A stretch of 64,000 nt of DNA from Pseudomonas antarctica (GCF_001647715.1 NZ_CP015600.1:2294001-2358000); one strand, 5' to 3'. Shown: positions 10,291 to 19,807, numbered from the stretch's first letter. A program made the numbers and translations. Notes: generated from the sequence alone by a model not told the origin.

Positions 10291-10317
10291 TACAGATATT
10301 TCTCGGTTGGCCGTTAA
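10291..10317 (+). promoter_or_regulatory. Probable FliA (sigma-28) promoter for the sCache chemoreceptor
   Basis: TACAGATA, 11 bases, GCCGTTAA: the spacing is exact, and the -10 differs from GCCGATAA at one base and the -35 core TAAA at one base. It lies 34 bp before the ATG at 10352. Confidence 0.6.
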
Positions 10318-10351
10318 CCTCTCAAGTCGCCACGAATAAGAGAGAAAAGCC

Positions 10352-12031
10352 ATGCGTCTGAGCTTGAAGGCCAAAGTCCTGTCCCTCGCTGTAGTGCCGG
10401 TGTTGTTGTTTGCCGTGGTCATCAGCCTGACCACCGTGTGGATTCTGCAGGGCCAGGCGCGCAATGAGGTGGATGAAACCCGCCAGCGCCTGCTCAACGA
10501 CGCCAAGACCACGCTGAAAAGTTATGTGGAAGTGGCCATGACCACCATCAAGCCGCTCTACGATGCCGCCGCACCGGGCGACACCGCCGCGCGGGCTGAG
10601 GTGGTCAAATTGCTGTCCAACACCACCTACGGCAAGGACGGCTACTTCTTCGGCTACGACTCCGAGACCATTCGCCTGTTCAAGGGCAACAGCCCGGACG
10701 GCGTCGGCAAGAGCTTCAAGGACAACCGCGACCCCAACGGGGTCTACGTAAACCGCGACCTGGTCAAGGTCGGCAAAGACGGCACCCACTACCTGCAATA
10801 CAGCTCGACCCAGCCGGGGCAGACCGAATTGGTGCCCAAGCTGGGTTACACCGAGTACCTGCCGAAGTGGGACATGGTGATTGGTACGTCGGTCAACCTC
10901 GACGGCATCGAAGGCCAGGTGGCGGTGGTCGAGGCCAAGGTCGAGAAACGCATGGAAGGCGTACTGCTGAGCATTCTCGGCGTGGCCGTGGTGGTGCTGT
11001 TGGTGATTGCCGCCGTGGGTATGGTGACGGCCAATACCATCCTGCGCCCGCTGAACCTGATGAAAGCCAACCTCGACGATATCGCGGCGGGCGAGGGCGA
11101 CTTGACCCGCCGCCTGGCCATTACCAGCCAGGACGAACTGGGCGATCTGGCCGGCGCATTCAACCGTTTTGTCGACAAGATCCACGGCCTGGTGCGCCAG
11201 ATCACCGAGATGACTGCGCAACTCACCGGCCTGGTGAGTCAGGTATCGGACCAGGCCCAGCGTTCCGAGCAGGCCATGGAGCGCCAGCGTCACGAAACCG
11301 ATCAGGTCGCCACCGCGATCAACCAGATGTCTTCCGCTGCGCAAGAAGTCGCGCGCAGTGCGCAGGGTGCTTCCGTGGCGGCGCAGCAAACTGACGTGGA
11401 AGGCCAGGCCGCCAAGCGTGTGGTGGACGGCAGCATCGCGCAGATCCATGCGCTGGTGAACGATATTCGCAGCAGCGGCGTGTCCCTCGACAGCCTGCAA
11501 CAGGACGTGTCGTCGATTGTCAGCGTGCTTGGCGTGATCCGCTCGATTGCCGAGCAGACCAATCTGCTGGCGCTCAACGCCGCCATCGAAGCCGCGCGGG
11601 CCGGCGAGGCCGGGCGTGGTTTTGCCGTGGTCGCCGACGAGGTCCGCGCCCTGGCCAGTCGCACCCAGACCAGCACTCAGGAAATCCAGGGCATGATCGA
11701 CCGCCTGCAAAAAGGCACCGAGGCCGCCGTGGAGTCGATGCGCCGCTCCAGCGATGCGGGCGACGGTACCTCGGCCCGGGCCAACGAAGCCGGGGCGTCG
11801 CTGGACACCATGGCCCAATTGATCGGCACCATTAATTCCATGAACGCGCAGATTGCCAGCGCGGCGGAAGAACAGACCGCCGTGGCCGAAGAGATCAACC
11901 GCAGCGTGCATCAAATCGCCGTGGCGGTGGACAGCGTGGCCGATGAAACCCAACTGGGCGCCCAGACGTCGCGCAGCCTGGCGGACCTCGGCCAGCGGTT
12001 GGGGCAGCTTGTCGGTCAGTTCAGGATCTAA
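10352..12031 (+). CDS. Methyl-accepting chemotaxis protein with sCache ligand domain (CtpM-like)
   Basis: Protein of 559 residues. TM1 is at about 9-31. A periplasmic domain of about 160 residues carries single-Cache hallmarks ([11 protein letters not shown], then the conserved [12 protein letters not shown]). TM2 is at about 208-230, followed by HAMP ([19 protein letters not shown]) and a signalling domain with the tip [22 protein letters not shown]. No C-terminal CheR-tethering pentapeptide is seen. In P. aeruginosa the gene next to the equivalent permease is CtpM (PA2652), a malate receptor; the ligand here is inferred only by position and domain type. The ribosome site is AAGAGAG. Confidence 0.9.
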   Translation: MRLSLKAKVLSLAVVPVLLFAVVISLTTVWILQGQARNEVDETRQRLLNDAKTTLKSYVEVAMTTIKPLYDAAAPGDTAARAEVVKLLSNTTYGKDGYFFGYDSETIRLFKGNSPDGVGKSFKDNRDPNGVYVNRDLVKVGKDGTHYLQYSSTQPGQTELVPKLGYTEYLPKWDMVIGTSVNLDGIEGQVAVVEAKVEKRMEGVLLSILGVAVVVLLVIAAVGMVTANTILRPLNLMKANLDDIAAGEGDLTRRLAITSQDELGDLAGAFNRFVDKIHGLVRQITEMTAQLTGLVSQVSDQAQRSEQAMERQRHETDQVATAINQMSSAAQEVARSAQGASVAAQQTDVEGQAAKRVVDGSIAQIHALVNDIRSSGVSLDSLQQDVSSIVSVLGVIRSIAEQTNLLALNAAIEAARAGEAGRGFAVVADEVRALASRTQTSTQEIQGMIDRLQKGTEAAVESMRRSSDAGDGTSARANEAGASLDTMAQLIGTINSMNAQIASAAEEQTAVAEEINRSVHQIAVAVDSVADETQLGAQTSRSLADLGQRLGQLVGQFRI

Positions 12032-12086
12032 CCAGACCTGGCTTGGAGGCTGGGTTGTCTGAGGTTAATACCAGGCCCACGCGCGT

Positions 12087-13400
12087 TCAGATATCCCGCA
12101 TCAGCAAGCCAAATTGCAGGTCCATCTGCGCCGGCAGCGGTACATACACGGTGTGCCCATCCCCCGGCGCCACCTCGATGGCTTCGCCCTTGGCATTGTG
12201 CAGCGTGGCCAGGTCAAAGTGAAAGTTACCGGCGGGGGTCATCAGTTCCAGGTGATGACCCACGGCAAAGCGGTTCTTCACCTTGACCTCGGCCAGCTCG
12301 CCCCGGCGTTCGCCGGTCAATTCCCCGACAAACTGCTGACGTTCCGATACCGAGCTGCCGTTCTGGTAGTTCTGGTATTCGTCATGCACATGACGGCGCA
12401 AAAAGCCTTCGGTGTAGCCGCGTTGCGCCAGGGACTCCAGATCGGTCATCAGGTTACGGTCAAAGGCTCGGCCGGCCACCGCATCATCAATGGCTTTGCG
12501 ATACACCTGGGTGGTGCGCGCGCAGTAGAAGTGGGATTTGGTACGGCCTTCGATCTTCAGCGAATGCACGCCCATGTGGGTCAGGCGTTCCACATGCTGC
12601 ACCGCGCGCAGGTCCTTGGCGTTCATGATGTAGGTGCCGTGCTCATCCTCGAACGCGGGCATCTGTTCATCGGGGCGGTGGGTTTCTTGTAGCAGAAACA
12701 CCTGATCGGTCGGCGTACCAATACCCAGCGTAGGCTGAAACTCCTGGACGATATCGCCGGTGGCGTTTTCCATCGCCGGCACCGCCTGGTATTTCCAACG
12801 GCACGCATTGGTGCAGGTGCCTTGGTTGGCGTCGCGTTTGTTCATATACCCGGAAAGCAGGCAGCGGCCGGAATAGGCCATGCACAAGGCACCGTGCACA
12901 AACACTTCCAACTCCATGGCCGGCACGTGCTGGCGGATTTCGCCGATCTCTTCCAGTGACAGCTCCCGCGACAGAATCACCCGGCAGATGCCTTGCTGCT
13001 GCCAGAACTCCACACTGGCCCAATTCACCGTATTGGCTTGCACCGACAAGTGAACGGGCATCAAGGGGAAGTGGCGTCGCACCAGCATGATCAGCCCCGG
13101 GTCGGACATGATCAGCGCATCCGGGCCCATGGCGATTACGGGGGCCAGGTCTTTGAGGAAGGTCTTCAGCTTGGCGTTGTGCGGCGCAATGTTCACCACC
13201 ACGTAGAAGCGTTTGCCCAGCGCGTGGGCTTCGTGGATGCCGAGTGCCAGGTTGGCGTGGTCGAACTCATTGTTGCGCACTCGCAGGCTGTAGCGCGGCT
13301 GGCCGGCGTAGACCGCATCGGCGCCGTAGGCGAAGGCATAGCGCATGTTTTTCAGGGTGCCGGCGGGGGCGAGCAGCTCGGGGGCGATCACAGGGGGCAT
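12087..13400 (-). CDS. trhP: tRNA 5-hydroxyuridine modification protein TrhP (YegQ), U32 family
   Basis: Protein of 437 residues from ATG 13400; it aligns by eye with E. coli YegQ from its first residues (PELLAPAGTLKNMRYAFAYG). The U32 signature ELEVFVHGALCMAYSGRC is at 164-180, and Cys173, Cys180, Cys196 and Cys200 fit the iron-sulfur site of this family. TrhP makes 5-hydroxyuridine at the wobble position of a set of tRNAs using prephenate-derived chemistry. It is described as a peptidase in older annotation, but the RNA-modification role is the better supported one. It converges with the chemoreceptor gene and appears to be transcribed alone. Confidence 0.92.
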   Translation of the reverse strand: MPPVIAPELLAPAGTLKNMRYAFAYGADAVYAGQPRYSLRVRNNEFDHANLALGIHEAHALGKRFYVVVNIAPHNAKLKTFLKDLAPVIAMGPDALIMSDPGLIMLVRRHFPLMPVHLSVQANTVNWASVEFWQQQGICRVILSRELSLEEIGEIRQHVPAMELEVFVHGALCMAYSGRCLLSGYMNKRDANQGTCTNACRWKYQAVPAMENATGDIVQEFQPTLGIGTPTDQVFLLQETHRPDEQMPAFEDEHGTYIMNAKDLRAVQHVERLTHMGVHSLKIEGRTKSHFYCARTTQVYRKAIDDAVAGRAFDRNLMTDLESLAQRGYTEGFLRRHVHDEYQNYQNGSSVSERQQFVGELTGERRGELAEVKVKNRFAVGHHLELMTPAGNFHFDLATLHNAKGEAIEVAPGDGHTVYVPLPAQMDLQFGLLMRDI

Positions 13401-13535
13401 GGGCTCAAGTCGCAAAAGGTCGCGAGGGTAAAGGAGCCGGCAGCGGGCTTTATTGATCCAGATCGTCCTTTTGCTGACTTTGTATCGCCAGCGGGTTCGC
13501 GACACGCGCGCGACACCTCAAGGGCTTCCAGGCCC

Positions 13536-13619
13536 TGTGTAAAGACCTCGGCGCAGCGCTACGAAAAGGATGGCCTGGTGGTCATCGGCGTACACACCAC
13601 GCAATACGCGCTCTGTTGA
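13536..13619 (+). pseudogene. Remnant of a DipZ-like thioredoxin-domain gene
   Basis: A 27-residue in-frame stretch ending at a stop reads AQRYEKDGLVVIGVHTTQYAL. This closely matches the region after the CxxC active site in DipZ/thioredoxin-like proteins, which usually read KYKDQGLVVIGVHTPEFAFE. No active-site motif, start codon or continuation is present on either side. It therefore looks like a decayed fragment left in the 357-bp spacer between trhP and the AI-2E family gene. The rest of the spacer (13401-13535 and 13620-13757) shows no gene. Confidence 0.45.
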
Positions 13620-13757
13620 GTGAGGCGCGGTCGGATACTTCAAGCCATCGAGCGATGCGGTCTATGCTCGTTCTATAAACAAGGGCACTCCCAGGTTTCG
13701 CAGCGGACTAAGCAACAGGGCTTACGAAGGCCCTTTGCTTTCTGACATGGACCGGAC

Positions 13758-14825
13758 ATGAACCAAACGAACCTGCAATTCAAAACCCTGCTGTTGTTGC
13801 TGGCCCTGGTCACCATCGCCTTTATCTGGATATTGCTGCCGTTCTACGGCGCGGTGTTCTGGGCGGTGATCCTCGGCATTATCTTTGCCCCTATGCAGCG
13901 GCGCCTGCAGCTGCGGTTTGGCTGGAACCGCAACCTGACATCCCTGGCCACCCTGACGGTGTGCCTGATCATTGCGATTCTGCCGGTGATCATTACCAGC
14001 GTGCTGTTGGTGCAAGAGGGCGCGACGCTCTATAAAAATATCGAGAGCGGAAAACTGGATGTGGCGGGGTATATCGAGCAGTTCAAAAACGTGCTGCCGC
14101 CTTATTTCCAGCACCTGCTTGACCGCTTTGGCATGGGCAACCTGGAAGGCCTGCGAGAAAAAATCGTCAAGAGTGCAATGCAGGGCAGCCAGTTCTTTGC
14201 GACCCAGGCATTCAGCTTCGGCCAGGGTACGTTTGATTTCCTGGTGAGCTTTTTCATCATGCTGTATCTGCTGTTTTTCCTGCTGCGCGACGGCCCGGAA
14301 CTGGTGCGCAAGGTACGCACGGCGGTGCCGCTGGCCGAGCCGCAAAAGCGTCGGTTGCAGCTCAAGTTCAACCGGGTGGTGCGCGCGACGGTCAAGGGCA
14401 ACGTACTGGTGGCCGTGACCCAAGGTGCGCTGGGTGGTTTGATTTTCTGGTTTCTGGACATTCCCAGTGCGTTGCTCTGGGCGGTGCTGATGGCGTTTCT
14501 TTCGCTGTTGCCGGCGGTCGGCGCAGGAATTGTATGGGCGCCGGTGGCTGCCTACTTCCTGTTGAGCGGTTCGATCTGGCAGGGCGTAGTGCTGGGACTG
14601 TTCGGCGTTTTCGTGATTGGGTTGGTGGACAATGTGCTGCGCCCGATCCTGGTGGGTAAGGACACCAAGATGCCGGATTACCTGATCCTGATCTCGACCT
14701 TGGGCGGCCTGTCTGTGTTTGGCCTGAACGGGTTTGTGATCGGTCCGCTGGTAGCGGCGCTGTTTATGTCCAGTTGGGCGCTGTTCGTGGAAAGCAAGCC
14801 ACGGGTCAAGCTGCCGTTGCCCTAG
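13758..14825 (+). CDS. AI-2E family (UPF0118) inner-membrane transporter
   Basis: Protein of 355 residues with about eight hydrophobic segments. Paired helices lie at the N-terminus (10-50), there is a soluble region at about 85-150, and the family motifs DNVLRPILVG and LNGFVIGPLVAALF are near the C-terminus. It resembles E. coli YdiK. Family members export small molecules or ions; the name AI-2E comes from TqsA and does not prove a quorum-signal role. It stands alone with its own upstream spacer. Confidence 0.88.
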   Translation: MNQTNLQFKTLLLLLALVTIAFIWILLPFYGAVFWAVILGIIFAPMQRRLQLRFGWNRNLTSLATLTVCLIIAILPVIITSVLLVQEGATLYKNIESGKLDVAGYIEQFKNVLPPYFQHLLDRFGMGNLEGLREKIVKSAMQGSQFFATQAFSFGQGTFDFLVSFFIMLYLLFFLLRDGPELVRKVRTAVPLAEPQKRRLQLKFNRVVRATVKGNVLVAVTQGALGGLIFWFLDIPSALLWAVLMAFLSLLPAVGAGIVWAPVAAYFLLSGSIWQGVVLGLFGVFVIGLVDNVLRPILVGKDTKMPDYLILISTLGGLSVFGLNGFVIGPLVAALFMSSWALFVESKPRVKLPLP

Positions 14826-14844
14826 ACGTTACAGAGCGTGAGGC

Positions 14845-15027
14845 TCATGCGTGGAGTCTGAAGTTCGACGCTTGCTGCAGCTGTTTTTCGGCGGCGGACA
14901 ACGAGGTGAGCGGGCCGCTGATGGGCTCGCCATCGCGCACCAGATACCAACAGGCCAGCAACCCGTGCTCACGAAGAGGGGCGGGGACTGCGCTGCCGAT
15001 GACGGACATGATCTGAACAGTGGGCAT
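14845..15027 (-). CDS. Small conserved-type protein of unknown function (60 aa)
   Basis: Starts at ATG 15027 with a strong GGAGG site 7-8 bp upstream; this decides the start over the in-frame ATG at 15039. The protein (MPTVQIMSVIG, then LLACWYLVRDGEPISGPLTSL, then EKQLQQ) has no signal peptide and no domain I recognise. The good ribosome site and sensible codon use support a real gene. It converges with the AI-2E family permease and lies upstream of another small minus-strand gene. Confidence 0.6.
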   Translation of the reverse strand: MPTVQIMSVIGSAVPAPLREHGLLACWYLVRDGEPISGPLTSLSAAEKQLQQASNFRLHA

Positions 15028-15118
15028 AGGTACCTCCAATTGCTATGGAGGTCACCATACTGGCTGTTTGCCCGTAGGAAAAATCACCTGGCTCGATAGT
15101 CGACATTAACGCCAGGCG

Positions 15119-15313
15119 TCAATCCACCACTTGATCGAGCATGGAAACCACTTCCTGTTCACTGAGCAGGCCTTTACGCACCAGGTTTTCCGCCAGCAGC
15201 GACAGGAATTTTGCGCTGCGGTGGCCCTCAAGGTGCTTGAGTTCGGTCAGTGCGCTGTAGACCTTGCTGGACGTACACAGGCCAGCGGTTCGATGCGGGT
15301 TTTGCGTGGGCAT
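15119..15313 (-). CDS. Small protein of unknown function (64 aa)
   Basis: Mostly helical, charged sequence (YSALTELKHLEGHRSAKFLSLLAENLVRKGLLSEQEVVSMLDQVVD) with no signal peptide. The C-terminal half resembles a short helical regulatory or adaptor module, but I cannot assign a family. Codon use fits the genome. Confidence 0.5.
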   Translation of the reverse strand: MPTQNPHRTAGLCTSSKVYSALTELKHLEGHRSAKFLSLLAENLVRKGLLSEQEVVSMLDQVVD

Positions 15314-15492
15314 GGTCAGTCGTCCTGTTTGTTATTGGGTGGACAGTGTCGATAGTGGGAGTGTTTCGTGACACAAACATGACAGCGCGAGGCGCGTTCG
15401 AGCAAGGGGTCATTGGCCATAATCATGTGCGATTACGCGTCGACCATTGTCCTCAGAGCGACCTTGGCAGGATGAATCCGGACTTTTCAGGC

Positions 15493-15522
15493 AAAAAAAG
15501 GCCCCGCGTGTAGGCGAGGCCT
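15493..15522 (-). terminator. Rho-independent terminator after the Tyr/Pro-rich protein gene
   Basis: On the minus strand an AGGCC...GGCCT stem with inner CGC/GCG pairs is followed by seven Ts. It starts 24 bp past the stop at 15546. Confidence 0.75.
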
Positions 15523-15545
15523 GTACCTGTCATCTCAATTGCGTG

Positions 15546-15893
15546 TTACCAGCCGCGACCATAATAGCCGTGGGGAGGGCCGTAATAGCCGCGCGGTGGG
15601 CCGTAGTAGACCGGCGCCGGGCGGTAGTAAACCTGTTGTTGCACATACACCGGTGGTGGCGGTGCGTAGTAGACCGGCGGCGGCGCGGCGTAAACCGGTT
15701 GCGGCTGGACATACACCGGTTGCTGCACGTAGACCGGCTGGGATTGGCTGGCAACCACGGAGCCCACTACGGCTGCGCCGACCAAAGCACCCAATACGGC
15801 CGGGCCACCCCAACCACCACCGTGGGCGGAGGCTTGGCCTGCCATAGCGAGTGCGCCGATAAGCAAGGCGATTTTGGGGATTTTACGAATCAT
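15546..15893 (-). CDS. Exported Tyr/Pro/Gln-rich repeat protein with glycine-zipper segment
   Basis: Protein of 115 residues from ATG 15893, chosen because GAGGA lies 6 bp upstream; a second in-frame ATG lies 6 bp earlier. A signal peptide ends at AGQASA. It is followed by a small-residue membrane-like segment (GGPAVLGALVGAAVVGSVVAS) and then about 60 residues of irregular VYVQQPVY and PPPVYYAPP repeats ending in GYYGPPHGYYGRGW. The composition suggests an outer-membrane or surface-associated protein. Function is unknown. Confidence 0.75.
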   Translation of the reverse strand: MIRKIPKIALLIGALAMAGQASAHGGGWGGPAVLGALVGAAVVGSVVASQSQPVYVQQPVYVQPQPVYAAPPPVYYAPPPPVYVQQQVYYRPAPVYYGPPRGYYGPPHGYYGRGW

Positions 15894-16055
15894 GGTCATT
15901 CCTCGGTTAGCCCCTGCGCTTGTGGTCTGCAATCAATAGACTCAAGGATTGTCGCGGGGATACTTTTAAGACAACGTATTTCTGAAAAACAGCACGGCCG
16001 ATAGGTAAAGGTTGTGTAAGGTCTGTACCGAATTGCTTACTCAAAGGAGTTACCC

Positions 16056-16874
16056 ATGCAGATGCACCCCAACAAGGACACCCAGCTGTGTATGTCATTG
16101 TCGGCGCGCCCTGGGAATTTTGGCTTGCGTTTCCATAACCATCTGTACGAACAGTTGGGTTTGAATTTTTATTATAAAGCGTTCAGCAGCCAGGATTTGC
16201 CCGGCGCGATCGGTGGTATTAGGGCGCTGGGCATCCGTGGTTGCGGTGTGTCCATGCCGTTCAAGGAAGCCAGTATCGCCTTGGTCGACGAGCTGGATGA
16301 GTCGGTCAAGGCTATCGCTTCCCTCAACACCATCGTCAACACCAACGGCCATCTCAAGGCCTATAACACTGACTACATTGCTATCGAACAGCTGCTGAAA
16401 AAACACGCAGTGCCAAAAGACGCGACCTTTGCCCTGCGTGGCAGCGGCGGCATGGCCAAGGCCGTGGCCAGTGCCTTGCGCGACGGTGGTTATACCAACG
16501 GCGTGATTGTGGCGCGCAATGAGGCGGCAGGCCGGGCGTTGGCACAAGGTCTGGGGTATGAGTGGCAAGCGCAATTGGGTGAGTTGCGCCCGCAGATGTT
16601 GGTCAACGTGACGCCGATTGGCATGACCGGCGGGGCGGAGGCCGACCAGTTAGCCTTTGAGGCTGGCGCAGTGGATGCCGCGGACACCGTCTTTGATGTG
16701 GTGGCGATCCCCGCCGAAACGCCGCTGATTGTGCGCGGGCGTGCCCAGGGCAAGCGGGTGATTACCGGGCTGGAAGTGATCGCGATCCAGGCGTTGGAGC
16801 AGTTTGTGCTGTACACCGGCGTGCGGCCGACGCAGGCGCAGTTTGAAAAAGCCGTGGCGTTTGCCCGAGCCTAG
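16056..16874 (+). CDS. Shikimate 5-dehydrogenase-like protein (AroE paralogue)
   Basis: Protein of 272 residues with an AAAGGAG ribosome site. The AroE fold is evident: the catalytic lysine in CGVSMPFKE (Lys70), the substrate Asp in NTDY (Asp106), the nucleotide loop RGSGGMAKA (about 128-136) and a C-terminal Gln in GLEVIAIQALEQF. The sequence is divergent from the canonical biosynthetic AroE, and no other aromatic pathway genes are nearby, so it is likely a shikimate/quinate-type paralogue with a different main role. Reaction: NAD(P)-dependent reduction of dehydroshikimate or a related compound. Confidence 0.82.
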   Translation: MQMHPNKDTQLCMSLSARPGNFGLRFHNHLYEQLGLNFYYKAFSSQDLPGAIGGIRALGIRGCGVSMPFKEASIALVDELDESVKAIASLNTIVNTNGHLKAYNTDYIAIEQLLKKHAVPKDATFALRGSGGMAKAVASALRDGGYTNGVIVARNEAAGRALAQGLGYEWQAQLGELRPQMLVNVTPIGMTGGAEADQLAFEAGAVDAADTVFDVVAIPAETPLIVRGRAQGKRVITGLEVIAIQALEQFVLYTGVRPTQAQFEKAVAFARA

Positions 16875-16893
16875 AGAACACTGAAGAACCCAT

Positions 16894-16978
16894 GTAGGAG
16901 CTGGCTTGCCTGCGATAGCATCATCCCGGTGTACCTGATGTACCGAGGTGTCTGCATCGCAGGCAAGCCAGCTCCCAC
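16894..16978. repeat. REPIN (inverted pair of REP sequences), type A
   Basis: The arms GGAGCTGGCTTGCCTGCGAT (16897-16916) and its exact complement (16956-16975) flank a 39-nt centre. The flanking GT/AC bases also pair. It lies between convergent genes, as is typical of REPINs in P. fluorescens-group genomes. Confidence 0.9.
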
Positions 16979-16990
16979 CTGTTGACCGTG

Positions 16991-17641
16991 TTAAGCCTGT
17001 TCCAGCTGCGAAAGGCGCTCTTCCAGCGCTGCAATCCGGGCTTCAAGTTCTTCGATACGATCCGAAGAGACGGCACCGGCCGACCGCTCCACCGGATTAC
17101 CCCGCGCCGACAGAATCACTTCAATATCCGCCGGATCGCCCAGCGCATGGGTATAACGATCTTCCCGTTGCCCCGCCTGACGCGGCACCAACAGCGCCAG
17201 CCCGCGCGCAATCAGGCGCTCCAGTTGGTGCACCACCTGCTCGGCATCTTCAAAATCATGCATGCGTCCGCTGCGGGTCAGCAGTTCATTGACCGTCTGC
17301 GGCCCGCGCAGAAACAGCAGCCCGATCAGTATCACCTGGGCTGGCACCAGCTCCAGTGCCTTGTCCACACGATGCTCCCAGCGGTCGGCCCGGCTGCCCA
17401 TGACCAGGCGCGTAAAGCCTTGGCCTTCCAGCGCGCGCAGGCTTTGCCCGACTTGGCCTTGGCTGAGGTTCGTCACCGGCTCGCGGCTGGTTTTCTGGTT
17501 GCAGGCCAGCACCAATGCATTAAGGGTCAGGGGGTAGGTTTCCGGGTTGGTCGCCTGTTTTTCGATCAGGCAGCCCAGGATGCGAATTTCCGTGCTGTTC
17601 AGGCGCGGTTCTGGGGTGTCGGTGGCGTGCTCGGCGGTCAT
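16991..17641 (-). CDS. yceH: YceH family protein (DUF480)
   Basis: Protein of 216 residues from ATG 17641; the in-frame extension to 17704 is not needed. The opening [30 protein letters not shown] is the hallmark of the YceH family, two tandem winged-helix modules (about 15-95 and 105-175). A coiled-coil tail ([20 protein letters not shown]) follows. The biochemical role is unknown; the fold suggests nucleic-acid or protein binding. Confidence 0.9.
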   Translation of the reverse strand: MTAEHATDTPEPRLNSTEIRILGCLIEKQATNPETYPLTLNALVLACNQKTSREPVTNLSQGQVGQSLRALEGQGFTRLVMGSRADRWEHRVDKALELVPAQVILIGLLFLRGPQTVNELLTRSGRMHDFEDAEQVVHQLERLIARGLALLVPRQAGQREDRYTHALGDPADIEVILSARGNPVERSAGAVSSDRIEELEARIAALEERLSQLEQA

Positions 17642-17766
17642 CGCGCTTTCCCTATGCAGTGAGTCCCCTAGCCTAATCCTGAAAAAATAAAAGACAAGCT
17701 GCACACGCGGCTGGCATGTCTATAATCGCCGCTGGTTACACACCCTGCCATCACCGCGAGACTGTC

Positions 17767-18276
17767 ATGACTATTTCCCTGTACGCCGCCTCCATCCCGG
17801 TCTTCAAGCAAATGCTCAACGCCCTGAGCGATGTGCTGAACAAAGCCGAAGCCCATGCCACCGCCAAGAACATCGAGCCCAATGCACTGCTGCAAGCGCG
17901 CCTGTTCCCGGATATGTTCCAGCTGGTGCGCCAGGTGCAGATCGCCGTCGACTTCGCCAAGGGCGTTTCCGCACGCCTGGCCGAGATTGAAGTGCCGAAG
18001 TACGAAGACAGCGAAGTGACCTTTGCCGACCTGCAAGCGCTGATCGCCAAGGTGCTGGCGTTTGTCGACACCATCAAGCCCGAGCAAATCGATGGCAAAG
18101 AAGGCATCGAGATCATCACCCGCCCAGGCACCCCGAAAGAGAAGCGCTTCAGCGGCCAGTCCTACCTGCTGACCTACGGCCTGCCGCAGTTCTTCTTCCA
18201 CGTCACCACCGCTTACGCCTTGCTGCGTCACAACGGCGTAGAAGTGGGCAAGCGCGATTACATGGGCGCGTTCTAA
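17767..18276 (+). CDS. DUF1993 family protein
   Basis: Protein of 169 residues starting MTISLYAASIPVFKQML at ATG 17767; the upstream frame to 17716 is discarded. All-alpha, DinB-like character; the YLLTYGLPQFFFHVTTAYALLRHNG segment near the C-terminus is typical of DUF1993. It is probably cytoplasmic. It is followed by a strong terminator. Function is unknown. Confidence 0.85.
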   Translation: MTISLYAASIPVFKQMLNALSDVLNKAEAHATAKNIEPNALLQARLFPDMFQLVRQVQIAVDFAKGVSARLAEIEVPKYEDSEVTFADLQALIAKVLAFVDTIKPEQIDGKEGIEIITRPGTPKEKRFSGQSYLLTYGLPQFFFHVTTAYALLRHNGVEVGKRDYMGAF

Positions 18277-18288
18277 GCACCCAGGTAC

Positions 18289-18335
18289 AAAAAAGCCCGG
18301 GGCGGTTCTGCAACGAACCGCCCCGGGCTTTTTTT
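18289..18335. terminator. Bidirectional terminator between DUF1993 and sstT
   Basis: A 15-bp perfect stem (AGCCCGGGGCGGTTC and its complement) with loop TGCAAC is flanked by A and T tracts on both sides. It serves both convergent genes. Confidence 0.93.
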
Positions 18336-18345
18336 CGCCTGAGGG

Positions 18346-19566
18346 TTAAGCCGGCTGTTCTTCCTGGCCCAGGCACGCGGCGGCGGTAAACAGCACATCG
18401 GTGGACGAATTGAGCGCGGTTTCCGCCGAATCCTGCAACACACCAATGATGAAGCCTACGGCGACTACCTGCATGGCGATCTCGCTGGGAATACCGAACA
18501 GGCTGCACGCCAGGGGAATCAACAGCAACGAGCCACCGGCCACGCCCGACGCCCCGCATGCACACACTGCCGCCACCACGCTGAGCAACACGGCGGTCGG
18601 CAGGTCGACGGCAATCCCCAGGGTATGCACGGCCGCCAGGGTCAGCACGGTGATGGTGATCGCGGCACCGGCCATATTGATGGTGGCGCCCAGTGGGATC
18701 GATACCGAATAGGTGTCTTCATGCAGGCCCAGGCGTTTGCTCAACGCCAGGTTTACCGGGATATTTGCCGCCGAACTGCGGGTGAAGAAAGCGGTGATGC
18801 CGCTCTCACGCAGGCACATCAGCACCAGTGGGTAGGGGTTACGGCGCAGCTTCCAGAACACGATGGCCGGGTTGACCACCAATGCCACGAACAGCATGCA
18901 GCCGATCAACACCACCAGCAGGTGAGCGTAGCCGAGCAGGGCACCAAAACCCGAGGTGGCCAGGGTCGAGGCCACCAGGCCGAAGATCCCCAGCGGCGCG
19001 AAGCGAATCACCACGCGCACGATCAGCGTCACGCCGTTGGACAGGTCGTCGAGCACGGTGCGGGTGGTTTCGCCAGCATGGCGAATCGCGATGCCCATGC
19101 CGATGGCCCACGCCAGAATGCCGATAAAGTTGGCATTCATCAGTGCGCTCACCGGGTTATCCACCACGCTCAACAGCAGGCTTTGCAACACCTCGCCGAT
19201 GCCGCCGGGAGCGCTTACCGCGACGTCATGGGTGGCAAGCACCAGGGACGACGGGAACAGCGTACTGGCAACCACCGCCACGACGGCAGCCGCAAAGGTG
19301 CCGAGCAGGTACAGGAACAGGATCGGCTTGATATGGGTTTCCTGGCCGTGTTTATGGTTGGCGATCGAGGCCATGACCAGCACGAACACCAGGATCGGTG
19401 CGACGGCCTTCAGGGCGGTGACGAACACCTTGCCGATAAAGCCGGTGGCGCGGGCAGCCTCGGGCATCCACAGGGCCAACAGGATCCCGGCAATCAAGCC
19501 GAAGACAATTTGGGTGACCAGGCTAACGCGCAGAAGTCGTTGCAACAGGGAAGGGGCAGCAGTCAT
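18346..19566 (-). CDS. sstT: Serine/threonine:Na+ symporter SstT
   Basis: Protein of 406 residues, a dicarboxylate/amino acid:cation symporter family member. It matches E. coli SstT in length and motifs: [36 protein letters not shown], and [19 protein letters not shown]. It imports serine and threonine with sodium. It is a single gene ended by the shared terminator at 18289-18335. Confidence 0.93.
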   Translation of the reverse strand: MTAAPSLLQRLLRVSLVTQIVFGLIAGILLALWMPEAARATGFIGKVFVTALKAVAPILVFVLVMASIANHKHGQETHIKPILFLYLLGTFAAAVVAVVASTLFPSSLVLATHDVAVSAPGGIGEVLQSLLLSVVDNPVSALMNANFIGILAWAIGMGIAIRHAGETTRTVLDDLSNGVTLIVRVVIRFAPLGIFGLVASTLATSGFGALLGYAHLLVVLIGCMLFVALVVNPAIVFWKLRRNPYPLVLMCLRESGITAFFTRSSAANIPVNLALSKRLGLHEDTYSVSIPLGATINMAGAAITITVLTLAAVHTLGIAVDLPTAVLLSVVAAVCACGASGVAGGSLLLIPLACSLFGIPSEIAMQVVAVGFIIGVLQDSAETALNSSTDVLFTAAACLGQEEQPA

Positions 19567-19702
19567 AAACAGTTGTCTCTAGTTTTTTTAATAGAACGCA
19601 GCATTGCAGGCGGAAAGTGCTGTAGGCAGTAGGTGCGGAGTCTAACATGCTGTAGGAAGCGTCCCGTTCGGTGCGGCATTGCGTCACCCACACCCGCAGG
19701 CT

Positions 19703-19731
19703 TTGGCAAAATCCAGACATACTCTGTTAAT
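19703..19731 (+). promoter_or_regulatory. Possible sigma-70 promoter of the MFS gene
   Basis: TTGGCA, 17 bases, GTTAAT, about 77 bp before the ATG at 19808. The -10 is only moderately good. Confidence 0.35.
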
Positions 19732-19807
19732 ATTCTCCTCTCTCATCTTTCCTCTCCGTCAGCGAGCCCTTCGGGCTGTCGTTGATGTCGTCGTTTCTGG
19801 AGTTTTC

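Noticed and set aside
10322..11953. 543-codon minus-strand ORF opposite the sCache chemoreceptor
   Set aside because: Mirror of the MCP coding strand; composition again His/Gly/Asp-rich with no motif.
13758..14825. AI-2 quorum-sensing exporter role
   Set aside because: The family name alone does not show it; there is no luxS or lsr gene here.
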